A stretch of 64,000 bases of DNA from Nisaea denitrificans DSM 18348 (GCF_000426505.1 NZ_AUFM01000018.1:148880-212879), one strand, 5' to 3'; shown: positions 9,110-18,977, counted from the stretch's first letter. The notes: generated from the sequence alone by a model not told the origin. Program-made: numbers and translations.

Positions 9110-11025
9110 GCCTCTACACGAAATTCATCGCCGCGATCATTCCCATCGTTCTGCTGGGAACAGGCGCTCTCGGCTACTGGTCCTTCACACATTCCAGGGA
9201 TGTGCTCTACAGGACCGAGCAACAGTCGATGAACCTGCGGCTTGAGAGTGCGATCGACCAGTTTGTCGACCGCCGCTACCGGCTTCTGGAGACCACCGGG
9301 CTGAACTCGCTGACCTCCTACGTCGATCAGTACAAATCCGAGGCGCTGACCGATTTCAGGACTCTCAGTCAGAAAACCGGCCGGCGCGTTCTGATTTTCA
9401 ACCGGGACGGCTCCGCCTTGTTCTGCGGCGGCTGCGAGGACGATCTCTTTCCCGACGGTTGGGGAGAGCTTGTATCTGACGTCACCGACAAGCTCTTCGG
9501 AACCCATTACGCCGCCCCCGGCGACCACGCGGTCTTCAGCGCAGCCGGGTTCGCAAAACCGGAATGGAACTGGGTCGTCCTCCTGACGATCCCGGAGTCC
9601 GTAGTCTCGAAGGATGTCGAGGATATCCGGCTGGCGACGATCATTGTCTCTCTCGCGTCCATACTCGCCGTCGCCGGAATGATCGCCTGGGTATCGCGCA
9701 GCCTCCTCGTCACGCCAATCCTGAAGCTCAAGCTTGCTGCGGATTCCATTGCCCGGCAAGAGCCGATATCCCGGATCGATATCAACTCGAACGACGAACT
9801 CGGCCGCCTCGCCCGGGATATGGAGATGATGTCCCAGGCGACCCACGATTATGTCGAGCGGGCAAACGCCGCGAACAAGGCAAAGTCCGGGTTCCTGGCG
9901 ACAATGAGCCACGAGATCCGAACACCGTTGAACGGTGTGCTGGGCATTGCCCAGCTTCTGGAAGACACGGATCTCAATCCGGACCAGCAACGGAAAGTCT
10001 CCAACATCGTTGCCTCGGGCAAGACCCTGCTTGCAATCATCAATGACGTGCTGGACATGAGCCGGATCGAATCCGGCGCCATGGAGCTGGAAGACACGGT
10101 CTTCGACCTGAAAGAGCTGCTGTCCTCGATCATGACCCCGTTCCAGACCGCAGCCGGGCAAAAAGGCCTGACCATAAGAGGCGAGTACGCGTTGTCGGAG
10201 CCCGCCCAGATGCGCGGCGATCCTGTCCGGCTGCGGCAGATACTCTGGAACCTGCTCAGCAATGCCGTGAAGTTCACGGATTCAGGCAGTGTCGTACTCA
10301 CGGTCAAGGAAGTCAGCGCGGACGCTGCCCCGACCTCCGTGCCCTCACCAGAGACAACACGCGGAATCCGCTTTGCCGTAACCGATACCGGCACAGGGAT
10401 CGCGCCGGACCGCCAGGCATCCATTTTCGAGGCCTTCACCCAGGAAGACAGCTCGATCACCCGGAAGTTCGGAGGTACCGGCCTCGGCCTCTCCATCGTC
10501 AGTCAGATCGTCGAGCTCATGGGCGGCCAGATAGGGATCGAAAGCGAACTCGGGAAAGGGACGACGATAGATGTCTTTATCCCCTTCGGCACCGTCACCG
10601 AGGAGGATCTGGCACTTACGAAGTCGGCAAGCCTGGCAGCTTCCGGCGAAAGGCGAACGCTCCCTGTTTATAAGGTCCTGGTCGCGGAGGACAACGCAAT
10701 CAACGCCATGGTGGTAACCGCCGTCCTCGAAAAACTCGGTCAGTCCGTCAAGCATGTCGAGAACGGCCGCGAAGCCGTTGACGAAGTCATGCGGGGCGAA
10801 ACCGACTTCGTCTTCATGGATGTCCACATGCCGGAGATGGACGGGATCGAAGCGACGAGAGAAATCAGAGCCGCCGCATCCCACAATGATGTCCCCATCA
10901 TCGGCCTCACGGCCGAGGCTTTCGTTGAGCGCCACTCGGAATTCAGGAACGCGGGCATGAACGATGTGCTGACCAAGCCGTTCACGGAAGACCAGCTGTT
11001 CAAGGTACTGTCCCGGTATGGGTGA
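9106..11025 (+). CDS. Hybrid sensor histidine kinase
   Basis: A TTG start overlaps the stop of the binding-protein gene by 4 bp. The 639-residue protein has a TM helix (about 7-27), a roughly 145-residue periplasmic region with a CGGC pair near residue 107, a second TM (about 175-198), HAMP, HisKA with H269 in SHEIRTPLN, an HATPase domain with DTGTGI and GGTGLGLSI, and a C-terminal receiver with D572 in FMDVHMPEMDG and K624 in TKPF. It should autophosphorylate H269 and pass phosphate to its own D572; a downstream Hpt protein or regulator is not in the window. The gene order implies signalling through the binding protein encoded just upstream. Confidence 0.9.
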   Translation: MSLYTKFIAAIIPIVLLGTGALGYWSFTHSRDVLYRTEQQSMNLRLESAIDQFVDRRYRLLETTGLNSLTSYVDQYKSEALTDFRTLSQKTGRRVLIFNRDGSALFCGGCEDDLFPDGWGELVSDVTDKLFGTHYAAPGDHAVFSAAGFAKPEWNWVVLLTIPESVVSKDVEDIRLATIIVSLASILAVAGMIAWVSRSLLVTPILKLKLAADSIARQEPISRIDINSNDELGRLARDMEMMSQATHDYVERANAANKAKSGFLATMSHEIRTPLNGVLGIAQLLEDTDLNPDQQRKVSNIVASGKTLLAIINDVLDMSRIESGAMELEDTVFDLKELLSSIMTPFQTAAGQKGLTIRGEYALSEPAQMRGDPVRLRQILWNLLSNAVKFTDSGSVVLTVKEVSADAAPTSVPSPETTRGIRFAVTDTGTGIAPDRQASIFEAFTQEDSSITRKFGGTGLGLSIVSQIVELMGGQIGIESELGKGTTIDVFIPFGTVTEEDLALTKSASLAASGERRTLPVYKVLVAEDNAINAMVVTAVLEKLGQSVKHVENGREAVDEVMRGETDFVFMDVHMPEMDGIEATREIRAAASHNDVPIIGLTAEAFVERHSEFRNAGMNDVLTKPFTEDQLFKVLSRYG

Positions 11026-11078
11026 TGCTGCCTGGCCAGACTGTTAACGCCTGACCAGTAAGCAACTCAAACTGTCAG

Positions 11079-13433
11079 TCAGGCATCACCCGCGCCGGTA
11101 TCAGGCCTCTTGTCTTTCTCGCCGGAGCCTAACGTTCCAACCCCGAGGGACTTGATCAGCCCCCCAAGCACGGTGGTGTTACTTGTTGAAAGCAGTTTCG
11201 TCCCGGATTCGACGATCGTCTTCATATAGTTGAGGAAATTCGCACTCGCCTCGTTCGCGCGCCCCGCCGCATCGGACGCGCCCCTGCCCGTCTCCCTGCC
11301 GGCGTCGCCCGCGGCCTGCTGGCCACCCGCGAGACCACTCATGTCCCGGAAAAGCTGGCCGGCGGCGAGAGCCTGGATCAGCCCGCTCGTCGGATCGGGC
11401 ATCGCCGCCCGCCCCTGTAGCTGCACTGCAGGATCGCTCAACTGGCCGGGCTGCGCCTCTCCCATAGCCGCCCGGGAGCCGGTCGAAACGTCAGAAATTC
11501 CAGGCGGTGAGATCGGGATCGGTGACTCGCTCCAGTTCCAGAACCGGCCGAGATCAATCTCTTCCGCGCTGTTTGCCTCTCCCAGCACCGCCTCGGCGAA
11601 AACCCCACCGGATGGCAAGGCGACTTTCGTCCGGATCTTCGAATCATCCGCTGCCAGGAAATCTTTGCGGAAAAGCTCTTTCGCGCTCTTCCCCTCGCCT
11701 TCGCTTTCCGCATCCGTGAAAGGCAGCCGAAAGCCGACATAATTCCCGAAAACCGCAACCGGCTCCGGGTCCATCCACCCAAACAAGGACCGGCCGTCAT
11801 AGGTGCGGTCCTGAATCAGTCCTTGAACCTGATGCGCCCCCATACGCAGCCATAATTGCTGACTGAAAAACTGCCGCTTCAAGCTCAACCCTTTGGTCAA
11901 CCTGTTCTGACGCAAAGCCGAAAGCGCATTTTGCAAGTTTTCTATTTTTTGCGTAAGATCTACAACACTTCTACGTTTATTTAATTTCTCCGCGGAGAGA
12001 TTTTTTTCTGCTTTTTCCACGTTCTTATTGTCATATTTTAATCTTTCAAATTCTTTGAGTAACTCCCCAAAATTGCCAAGATTTCCTTTTTTCTTTGCCT
12101 CAGCAATCTTAGATCCAACAATATTAATATTATCTGATATTTCTTCTTTCTCTTTTTCTTTATTTTTTAAATCTTCATTTATTGATTTCAATTCATCACT
12201 TAAATGATTTAATTTATTCTGAATTTCCTTAATCTGCTCAAGGACCTCTTTTTCCTCCAGCTCCCCAATTTCGCTTGCGTCCTTGCCTATGGAATCCGTT
12301 CCCCAATTCACGCAGAGCAAGGCGACGCGCAAGTCGTCAAACCCGAAATCAACCGCGATGTCGACCAGAGCTTCCCGGTGCTTGCCGATTTCCGTCGGCG
12401 TGAATTCGATCATCTTCATCGGCAGGAACAGAATCCGCTCGGCCTGGGAAACCTTGGTCTCGATCTCGAAGACCTGAAGCACTTCGAAATACATGACGGT
12501 CATTGCGTGCATGTGGTTGTAATTCGCCACCACCCGGGTCGAGGCTGTCTCGCCTTCACGCTCGTCGATCTCTCGCACCGCGGTCGCCCGTCTGGAGCGG
12601 GCCGCCTCAGCCAATTCCCGGGTGCGCTGATGCACTTTCTGGCTCGCCTCGGAGGACAGGTCCCTTTGCCCAGCACTGAATGACACAGACGACACGTCAG
12701 CCGTCATGCTGCTGCGCGATGATGAGCTGCCAGACAATCCGAAAAACGAGCTGCTGCCCCCACTCTGCTTGCTGGCGCTCTTGATCCTCGTACGGGTTTG
12801 GCCAGTCTGGGTTTCCCGGGCGACGGCCTGCTGTATTTCCGATACCGAGCGGTTCTGCTCGTCCTCGCGCGCCAGGAGGTCGCTCTCCTCAATATCCTCC
12901 GAGCCGATACTGCGGGCCTGCCGGCGCCAGTCCACCACGGCAATGCGCGTCGCCTCACCGGGCGCAAGACAGATCGAGTGCAACAGCTCACCCATTGCCA
13001 GGCCGTGCTGCTGCCAGGCTTGGCGATGGGTCAGCAAGACACCTTCGAGCGGTTTTCCGCCCGCGTGAATAACGGCCTTCTCGAGAAAGGGATCCAGCGC
13101 CTCCTCGATATCATTCGTCTTAACATCGGGAAAGTGCCCGACAAGATGCGCCGTCTGATACTGCACCGTCTCGCCGACCTGATACTGGCGCATTCTGGGC
13201 ACCAGGTAATCGGGTGTCATAGGATCGGAATGCCCGCCCTCATCTTTCGCTCCATCGTCCTTCGTCCTACCGTCCTTCTCTCCACCGTCCTTCGCTCCAC
13301 CGCCCTTCGCTCCACCGCCCTTCGCTGTATCGGCCTTCGCTGTATCGGCCTTCACTGCATCGGCCTTCGCTCCGCCCCCAGAGGGACCCGCATTATCACG
13401 CACCTCACCGAACACATCCGTATCTGCCACCAC
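11079..13433 (-). CDS. Unrecognised 784-residue protein with repeat tail and central coiled coil
   Basis: I do not recognise a named family. Residues 20-67 are an Ala/Gly/Lys/Asp low-complexity stretch of 5-residue units. Residues 70-380 look folded and conserved in style, with [17 protein letters not shown] near 155, a Ser-rich [16 protein letters not shown] stretch near 225, and [17 protein letters not shown] near 310. Residues about 395-500 are a charged coiled coil with heptad-like Leu/Ile spacing. Residues 500-620 again look folded ([29 protein letters not shown]). The C-terminus is Gly/Ala/Ser-rich. No signal peptide or TM helix is evident. It is a lone gene, convergent with the hybrid kinase. 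Function unknown. Confidence 0.75.
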   Translation of the reverse strand: MVADTDVFGEVRDNAGPSGGGAKADAVKADTAKADTAKGGGAKGGGAKDGGEKDGRTKDDGAKDEGGHSDPMTPDYLVPRMRQYQVGETVQYQTAHLVGHFPDVKTNDIEEALDPFLEKAVIHAGGKPLEGVLLTHRQAWQQHGLAMGELLHSICLAPGEATRIAVVDWRRQARSIGSEDIEESDLLAREDEQNRSVSEIQQAVARETQTGQTRTRIKSASKQSGGSSSFFGLSGSSSSRSSMTADVSSVSFSAGQRDLSSEASQKVHQRTRELAEAARSRRATAVREIDEREGETASTRVVANYNHMHAMTVMYFEVLQVFEIETKVSQAERILFLPMKMIEFTPTEIGKHREALVDIAVDFGFDDLRVALLCVNWGTDSIGKDASEIGELEEKEVLEQIKEIQNKLNHLSDELKSINEDLKNKEKEKEEISDNINIVGSKIAEAKKKGNLGNFGELLKEFERLKYDNKNVEKAEKNLSAEKLNKRRSVVDLTQKIENLQNALSALRQNRLTKGLSLKRQFFSQQLWLRMGAHQVQGLIQDRTYDGRSLFGWMDPEPVAVFGNYVGFRLPFTDAESEGEGKSAKELFRKDFLAADDSKIRTKVALPSGGVFAEAVLGEANSAEEIDLGRFWNWSESPIPISPPGISDVSTGSRAAMGEAQPGQLSDPAVQLQGRAAMPDPTSGLIQALAAGQLFRDMSGLAGGQQAAGDAGRETGRGASDAAGRANEASANFLNYMKTIVESGTKLLSTSNTTVLGGLIKSLGVGTLGSGEKDKRPDTGAGDA
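11935..12250. other. AT-rich island inside a GC-rich gene
   Basis: The codons for the coiled-coil segment of the 784-residue protein are extremely AT-rich: bases 12121-12180 contain only 9 G or C out of 60, and 12181-12240 contain 14 of 60, whereas flanking coding sequence is clearly GC-rich. The reading frame stays open throughout, with AAA/GAA/ATT/AAT codons dominating. This suggests insertion or recombination of a foreign coiled-coil module. Confidence 0.85.
13238..13376 (-). repeat. 15-bp tandem repeats coding the Ala-Lys-x-x-x tail
   Basis: Degenerate 15-bp units, on the plus strand ccttcgctccaccgc and ccttcgctgtatcgg variants, encode five-residue units such as [10 protein letters not shown] and AKDGG near the N-terminus of the 784-residue protein. 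Units of the same type are adjacent and nearly identical, which fits slippage-driven expansion. Confidence 0.75.
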
Positions 13434-13668
13434 GACCCCACCTTCATTTCAAGAGCACCGAGATATAAAGGGTAGTACGTTCAAGATTTTTTTTCGCATT
13501 TTAATTGTGCCCCTCTTTTCTCCCCGCACTTAATGAACTGTCAGAAGCCCCCCTCGTCTCAGCCTCGTTTTTTTTGCGCAGCAGCAGAAGGACACCCACA
13601 GAGATCTCGTAAGCGTCATGTGATCACAATCCATGCTGATATTTGCCGCCACCTGCGCCATGCTGATT

Positions 13669-13694
13669 GGGACCCTTATCCGCATCCCGGCGTT
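13669..13694 (+). promoter_or_regulatory. Candidate EcfG general-stress promoter
   Basis: The pattern gggac (13669-13673), 17 bases, cgtt (13691-13694) matches the alphaproteobacterial EcfG consensus GGAAC-N16/17-CGTT with one mismatch. It would start transcription around 13702 and give a leader of about 30 bases to the Pmp3-type gene, a common stress-regulon member. The assignment rests on the motif and the position. Confidence 0.5.
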
Positions 13695-13730
13695 ATAGTT
13701 CAAACCGGAACGCTTCCCGGGGATAGAAAC

Positions 13731-13892
13731 ATGACCTTGCTCCGACTGATTTTGACCATCCTTCTGCCGCCTCTTGGCGTCTTCCTGACTGTGGGGATCG
13801 GCGGCCATTTCTGGCTGAATATCCTGCTGACGATCCTTGGCTACATCCCCGGTATCGTTCACGGGGTGTGGGTCATCGCGAAACGGTCATGA
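13731..13892 (+). CDS. YqaE/Pmp3-family small membrane protein
   Basis: The 53-residue peptide starts at the ATG after ggggatagaaac; longer in-frame starts upstream have no family similarity. It consists of two hydrophobic helices, TLLRLILTILLPPLGVFLTVG and ILLTILGYIPGIVHGVWVI, with the LPPLGVFL and PGIVHGVWV signatures of the Pmp3 (UPF0057) family. These proteolipids sit in the inner membrane and are induced by salt, cold or envelope stress. A plausible EcfG promoter lies directly upstream. Single gene. Confidence 0.88.
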   Translation: MTLLRLILTILLPPLGVFLTVGIGGHFWLNILLTILGYIPGIVHGVWVIAKRS

Positions 13893-14121
13893 TGAGCCGC
13901 TTCGGGAAGGCCCGCTGCGCCAAGTTACGACCGTTCGAGATTTCCCGTACAAATCCCCATCCAACAACATATTGATATAGTTATAATTTTTTAACCCCGC
14001 GCGATCTGAAACAGGCTTATCGGGAAAATCACTGGAGACATGGCAACAGCTTTTGCCAGGCTTGGGGCGATGCGCTACGGTCCGGGAAATTACCCCTCCG
14101 ACAAGAATGGATTAGGCTCTG

Positions 14122-14511
14122 ATGAGGAACAAGCTAGCGCCCTGGGTGCCGACGGTTCTAAGCATTACCCGCGCGGTTTCCGGGCTGGTTTTCATGGCCC
14201 ACGGCACGCAGAAAATTCTAGGCTTTCCGGTTGGCGGACATACGCCGGCGATGTTTTCCATGCCATGGACGGCAGGCGTCATAGAGCTGATCTGCGGCGC
14301 ACTCATCGCCATCGGGTTTCTGACACGCCCCGCCGCGTTCCTGTCGTCCGGCCTGATGGCCGTCGGCTACTGGATCGCTCACGCACCGCGCGATTTCTTC
14401 CCGGTGAACAATGGCGGTGACGCTGCAATCCTCTATTGTTTCCTGTTCCTCTATCTGGTTTTCGCCGGCCCCGGTCCGCTGAGCATCGATGGCATTCGCC
14501 GCCGCGCCTGA
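14122..14511 (+). CDS. DoxX-family membrane protein
   Basis: The 129-residue protein has four hydrophobic helices and the DoxX-type motifs SGLVFMAHGTQKILG, GVIELICGALIAIGF and FLSSGLMAVGYWIAH. DoxX proteins are small inner-membrane proteins linked to oxidoreductive stress handling or thiosulfate:quinone oxidation, but most bacterial members are uncharacterised. It starts at an ATG with agg about 6 bases upstream. It is followed by an adenosine deaminase-like gene 105 bp away; no functional link is evident. Confidence 0.85.
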   Translation: MRNKLAPWVPTVLSITRAVSGLVFMAHGTQKILGFPVGGHTPAMFSMPWTAGVIELICGALIAIGFLTRPAAFLSSGLMAVGYWIAHAPRDFFPVNNGGDAAILYCFLFLYLVFAGPGPLSIDGIRRRA

Positions 14512-14616
14512 GCAAGGAACGCATTGATCCAGGGCACACCGCTCAGACAACATAAACGTGCATAAAAAATGATCCGCATATACTCTGCATTCACCCTCAC
14601 GAAGAAGGAGCAGATG

Positions 14617-16170
14617 ATGCGGATCATCTCGATCATGGCTGTACTTGCCCTGGGGTTAGGCGCCTGCGCGGGTGTTTCACCCGGTAGCCCGGAAGGCCGC
14701 ACCAGCGCCCATTTCGAAGCAATCCGGGACGACCGCACACTGACCCGCGCCTTCCTGCAGGAGATGCCGAAGGGCGCGGATCTGCACACCCATCTCTCCG
14801 GCGCCGTCTATGCCGAGGCCTATATCCGCTGGGCCGCCGATCCGGATCTCCAGCTTTGCTACGACCCGGGCGCCCGGTCGATCGTGCAATGCGCCACCCA
14901 CGTCCCGCCAATGGCGAAGCCGGACTGCGAAAGCGCGACGCAGGTGCGGATGAGTGATGCCGCGCAAAGCGATGCCTGCATCGCGGCCATCACCGACAAT
15001 CTCTCAATGCGCAATTTTCAGCCCAACCCACTCTGGGACGAGCGTTCCGGCCACGACCAGTTCTTCTCCACCTTCGCCCGGTTCGGCGCTATTTCCGGTG
15101 AGCGCAAGGCGGAGAGCCTTGCCTGGCTCGCCAGAAACGCCGCTTTGCAGAACGTGGTCTATGTCGAGCCGATGATGACCCTCGGCTGGGTCAATCCGGC
15201 AACTCTCGGCGTGACGCAGAAACTCGCCGGCGGTAGCGACAAGGATCTCGCGGCCTTCGAGAAGGCGCTGCTTGATCACGGTTTCGGTAAACTGGTGGAT
15301 CAGGGTGCGAAAGTGCTGAACGACGCTATGGCTGGCGCCCGTGCACAGATGGGCTGCGGCACCGCCAGTCCCGAGCCGGGCTGCACCGTGACGCTCCGCC
15401 AGCTCGGCCAGAGCATCCGGACACAGCCGCCGGAAAACACCTTCGCGCAAGTCATGCTGCATTACATGATCGCGGAGCGGGAAAAGCTCAGCGTCGGGGT
15501 GAATTTCGTCGCGCCGGAGGACTATCACGTCGCGCTCCGGGACTATTCCCTACACATGAAGATCTTCGGCTATTTCAAGCGGAAGTTTGAGACGGTCGGC
15601 CTGTCCCTGCATGCTGGCGAGCTCTGGCTCGGCGTCACAGAGTTGAAGGACATGACCTTCCATATCCGGGAAGCCGTGGAGATTGCTGGCGTCGACCGCA
15701 TCGGCCACGGCGTCGATATCGGCTTCGAGAAAGACAGCGGCGCGTTGATCGAGCGGATGGCGAAGGACGGCATCGCCGTCGAGATCAACCTTTCCAGTAA
15801 CGAGCAGATCCTCGGCGTCGCCGGCAAGGACCACCCGTTCCCGACCTATCTGAAGGCGGGAGTGCCGGTGATGCTCTCCACCGACGACGAGGGTGTCGAG
15901 CGCATCGACCTCACCAGCCAATACCAGCTCGCCAGTGAGCGGTATGACCTCGGCTATGTCGCCCTCAAAACCCTGTCGCGGCAAAGTCTGGAGAAGAGTT
16001 TCCTTGCCGGGAAATCGCTTTGGCACGACTTCCGAGCGCGCCTGCCGGCCGCACCGTGCGTGCATGGCTTCGAGACAGAAGGCTGCGAGGCCTTCGTAAG
16101 CCACAGCGACAAGGCGCTCGCACAGCTGGAGCTGGAGGAAAGGTTCAAGGCATTCGAGGCGGAATGGTGA
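14617..16170 (+). CDS. Lipoprotein adenosine deaminase-family enzyme
   Basis: I use the ATG at 14617 because the ribosome site aaggag ends 6 bases before it. The 517-residue protein begins with a lipoprotein signal, MRIISIMAVLALGLGAC, with lipobox LGAC and lipidated C17. The rest is an adenosine/AMP deaminase TIM barrel: H57 and H59 in HTHLSG, LHAGELW, DRIGHGVDI, and metal-binding LSTDDEGV. An extra 100-150 residues sit between the first and second motif. The domain hydrolyses adenosine to inosine and ammonia; the lipobox places it in the envelope, suggesting nucleoside salvage outside the cytoplasm. Substrate unproven. Confidence 0.85.
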   Translation: MRIISIMAVLALGLGACAGVSPGSPEGRTSAHFEAIRDDRTLTRAFLQEMPKGADLHTHLSGAVYAEAYIRWAADPDLQLCYDPGARSIVQCATHVPPMAKPDCESATQVRMSDAAQSDACIAAITDNLSMRNFQPNPLWDERSGHDQFFSTFARFGAISGERKAESLAWLARNAALQNVVYVEPMMTLGWVNPATLGVTQKLAGGSDKDLAAFEKALLDHGFGKLVDQGAKVLNDAMAGARAQMGCGTASPEPGCTVTLRQLGQSIRTQPPENTFAQVMLHYMIAEREKLSVGVNFVAPEDYHVALRDYSLHMKIFGYFKRKFETVGLSLHAGELWLGVTELKDMTFHIREAVEIAGVDRIGHGVDIGFEKDSGALIERMAKDGIAVEINLSSNEQILGVAGKDHPFPTYLKAGVPVMLSTDDEGVERIDLTSQYQLASERYDLGYVALKTLSRQSLEKSFLAGKSLWHDFRARLPAAPCVHGFETEGCEAFVSHSDKALAQLELEERFKAFEAEW

Positions 16171-16182
16171 TGATAAGGGAAA

Positions 16183-16827
16183 TCAACGAACGATCGCGCC
16201 GATCCTCATCAAATCATCCGACCAGTAAACCAGTTTGGCGAAGCCTTTGATGTTCTCAATCGGTACCATACCGACTTCCGGGTGCCTACTGTCAATCGCC
16301 GTCCCGCGATTGTCTCCCAGAACAAATATGTGGCCGTGCGGCACGACAAATTTCTCTAGCTTCGTTGCCTCCTTGCCTTCGCTCGGTCTGAGAATCGTAT
16401 AGGAACTTCCACCCGGCAATGTTTCCTGGACCCGAAGGTATCCGTCCTCTTCTTCCCCCAGATAGAGTTGCTCGGCGAGGCTACCATTAAGATGCAGATC
16501 ACCGTCAGCGAAGAGAATTTCGTCAAAAGGCAGACCGACCAGCCGTCTAACCCAATCTTGTTGCGGTTTGAACGGATTCTGGAAAATGATCACCGTGCCC
16601 CGCCGCGGAAACGCATCACCACTTTGACCGCTCCAAGCGACCCAATAGTCACCGGGATTGAGGGTGGGCTCCATCGAACGGGTGACCGAATGATATGATT
16701 TCCAGTCCGTCACCAACTCGCGAAACTTGAGTTCCGCTGGTGTAAATACGAGCAAAGCATATGTAAGAACGCCCCAGATTGCTGGCACGACCAGAAAGAC
16801 TGCGATTCGCTTTGCTCGACGGCCCAT
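16183..16827 (-). CDS. Signal peptidase I homologue with Arg in place of the catalytic Lys
   Basis: I chose the ATG at 16827 because aaaggtgg lies just ahead; a longer frame to 16902 has no such site. The 214-residue protein has one N-terminal TM helix, then SPase I box B with nucleophile S51 in RSMEPTL and box E GDNRGTAIDSRHPEVGMVP. Box D reads WVRRLVGLP. The general-base lysine, Lys in YIKRAVGLPGD of E. coli LepB, is arginine here (R94, codon AGA). Signal peptidases cut Sec/Tat leader peptides at the membrane outer face. This copy may be inactive, specialised or a single-base variant. A main lepB would be expected elsewhere. Confidence 0.82.
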   Translation of the reverse strand: MGRRAKRIAVFLVVPAIWGVLTYALLVFTPAELKFRELVTDWKSYHSVTRSMEPTLNPGDYWVAWSGQSGDAFPRRGTVIIFQNPFKPQQDWVRRLVGLPFDEILFADGDLHLNGSLAEQLYLGEEEDGYLRVQETLPGGSSYTILRPSEGKEATKLEKFVVPHGHIFVLGDNRGTAIDSRHPEVGMVPIENIKGFAKLVYWSDDLMRIGAIVR

Positions 16828-17017
16828 ATTCCACCTTTGCGACCAAACTACGCACCTCCCGGTCCTGTTAAGGGCGGCGAGGATTCGACGCTCCCAAGTC
16901 ACCGCAAAAGGACAAACTCGAGACCGTTATCCCAGATCGTGCGCACCATCGTCTGAATATTATGAACTTATCGGCCTTGTGGCGATGGTAAGATCATACA
17001 GGGTGACGCCGAGACGA

Positions 17018-18055
17018 TCAGAGGATCTCGTCCTCGTCGAGCAGCGGGTCGTTGGCGAATTCTTCCTCGATCGCCCCCATCGTTCCCTCCATTGAAGCGG
17101 AACGCGGGAGCTGGGCGACATGGTAGAGCGCATCGCCCTGATTGACGGACGGATGGTTCGTGCGGCCGACGATCAGCCCGGACACTTCACTTTTTAGTTC
17201 CGTTTCCTTTTCGCCGAACGGATCGGCGATGTAGCCCATGGTATCGCCCTTGCGGACAACATCGCCGACATTGCGCGATGTCCGGAAGATGCCGCCCTCG
17301 GTAGCCCGAAGCCAGGCAGACTTCTCAACCAGTGGCGGCGCCACATTGCCGATCTTGATGCTGCGCGCACTGATCATGCCGAGTTGCTTCAGCACCTTGA
17401 GGATACCCTTGACGCCAACCCGCGCTGAAAACTCATCCAACCGCAGGGCCTCACCTGCCTCATAGAGCAATATAGGCACGCCTATTTTCGCGGCCGCCGC
17501 ACGAAGCGATCCCTCACGCAAAGCCGACTTGATAATCACAGGGGGTTCGAACACACGTGCAAGTTCCAGCGCCTTCGTATCGTCGGCATTGATCCGGATT
17601 TGCGGCAGGTTCACGCGATGCACCGCAGCCGAATGCAGGTCGATGCCAAGATCGCACAGCGAAACCACATCGTTGAGGAACCGGTATGCAAGCTGGCTGG
17701 CGAGGGAGCCGGTCTGGCTCCCCGGGAAGCTCCGGTTAAGGTCGCGGCGGTCGGGAAGATAGCGGCTGTGACTGATGAAGCCAAAGGCATTGACGATCGG
17801 CACCAGCAGAAGCGTGCCCGAAATCCGCCGCAGCGCCGAACTCCTCGCGAGCCTGCGGATGACTTCGACACCGATAATCTCGTCCCCGTGCACGGCCGCG
17901 CTGACAAACACAGTCGGTCCGTCCTTGCGGCCATGGATGACCTGGACCGGCAGGCTCATCGGGGTGTGATTGGAAAGCACGCTCAGCGGGATATCGACAA
18001 TCCGGCGGGTGCCGGGGGAGATTTCCTCTCCCCCGATCTGAAATGGCTTACGCAA
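17018..18055 (-). CDS. Succinylglutamate desuccinylase/aspartoacylase-family protein of the rim operon
   Basis: A TTG start at 18055 overlaps the rimK stop by 8 bp; the frame is open further up but lies inside rimK. The 345-residue protein has VHGDEIIG (zinc His and Glu), [15 protein letters not shown] and a C-terminal lobe with a biotinyl/lipoyl-like beta fold ([24 protein letters not shown]). It belongs to the AstE/AspA M14-like zinc hydrolases that cut N-acyl amino acids. Such genes often follow rimK in proteobacteria, and a role in removing or recycling glutamate tails has been suggested. Its substrate is not established. Confidence 0.85.
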   Translation of the reverse strand: MRKPFQIGGEEISPGTRRIVDIPLSVLSNHTPMSLPVQVIHGRKDGPTVFVSAAVHGDEIIGVEVIRRLARSSALRRISGTLLLVPIVNAFGFISHSRYLPDRRDLNRSFPGSQTGSLASQLAYRFLNDVVSLCDLGIDLHSAAVHRVNLPQIRINADDTKALELARVFEPPVIIKSALREGSLRAAAAKIGVPILLYEAGEALRLDEFSARVGVKGILKVLKQLGMISARSIKIGNVAPPLVEKSAWLRATEGGIFRTSRNVGDVVRKGDTMGYIADPFGEKETELKSEVSGLIVGRTNHPSVNQGDALYHVAQLPRSASMEGTMGAIEEEFANDPLLDEDEIL

Positions 18056-18977
18056 CTTTGACCTTCTTGCGGCTCTTGCCGCCCTTGGTTCGCGTGCGAC
18101 CGGCACGTGCGTTCTTTTCCAGGAACTCGATGATCTTACCGGCCACATCGACACCGGTCGCCTTCTCGACACCTTCGAGGCCCGGCGAGGAGTTGACCTC
18201 CATCACCACCGGCCCGTCATTGGAGCGCAGCATGTCGACACCGCAGACATTGAGTCCCATCGCGTTCGCAGCCTTGAGCGCCGTCGCCCGTTCGGCAGCG
18301 GTGATCTTGATCGCTTCCGCCGAGCCGCCACGATGCAGGTTGGACCGGAAGTCGCCCTCCTTGCCGCGGCGGATCATCGCCGCCACGACCTTTTCGCCGA
18401 CCACGAGGCAGCGGATATCCTCGCCGTTCGCTTCCTTCACGAACTGCTGGACGAGGATGTTCGTCTTCACCCCGCCAAAGGCCTGAATAATGCTCTCGGC
18501 CGCTTTCGGTGTTTCGCCGAGTACGACACCGATACCCTGGGTTCCTTCGAGCAGCTTGATGATGACCGGCGCGCCGCCGGCGATGCGCAGCAATTCCTCG
18601 GCATCGGAGGTCCGGTGTGCGAAGACCGTGACGGGAAGCCCCACGCCTTCACGCGACAGGAGCTGCATGCTGCGCAGCTTGTCGCGGGAACGGGAGATAC
18701 CGACTGATTCATTCAGCGGATAAACGTCCATCATCTCGAACTGGCGCAGAACCGCCGTCCCGAAGAACGTCACCGACGCACCGATACGCGGAATAATCGC
18801 GTCATAGCCGGTCAGGGAGTGCCCCTTGTAGTGCACTTCCGGGTCATTCGACGCAATGTCGATGAAACAGCGCAGGTGATCGATGACATCGATATCGTGT
18901 CCCCGCTCTTCGGCTGCCTCGACAAGGCGCCGGTGGGAGTAGAGTTCGGGATTGCGGCAAAGAAGACCAATTTTCAT
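18048..18977 (-). CDS. rimK: RimK ATP-grasp glutamate ligase
   Basis: The 309-residue ATP-grasp ligase has [29 protein letters not shown] (ATP-binding loop), [28 protein letters not shown] and [14 protein letters not shown], matching E. coli RimK closely in length and motif order. RimK adds glutamates to the C-terminus of ribosomal protein S6 and so alters translation. The last 20 residues are Lys/Arg-rich. The gene overlaps rimB upstream by one base and the aspartoacylase-like gene downstream by 8, indicating a single tightly packed operon. Confidence 0.93.
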   Translation of the reverse strand: MKIGLLCRNPELYSHRRLVEAAEERGHDIDVIDHLRCFIDIASNDPEVHYKGHSLTGYDAIIPRIGASVTFFGTAVLRQFEMMDVYPLNESVGISRSRDKLRSMQLLSREGVGLPVTVFAHRTSDAEELLRIAGGAPVIIKLLEGTQGIGVVLGETPKAAESIIQAFGGVKTNILVQQFVKEANGEDIRCLVVGEKVVAAMIRRGKEGDFRSNLHRGGSAEAIKITAAERATALKAANAMGLNVCGVDMLRSNDGPVVMEVNSSPGLEGVEKATGVDVAGKIIEFLEKNARAGRTRTKGGKSRKKVKVA

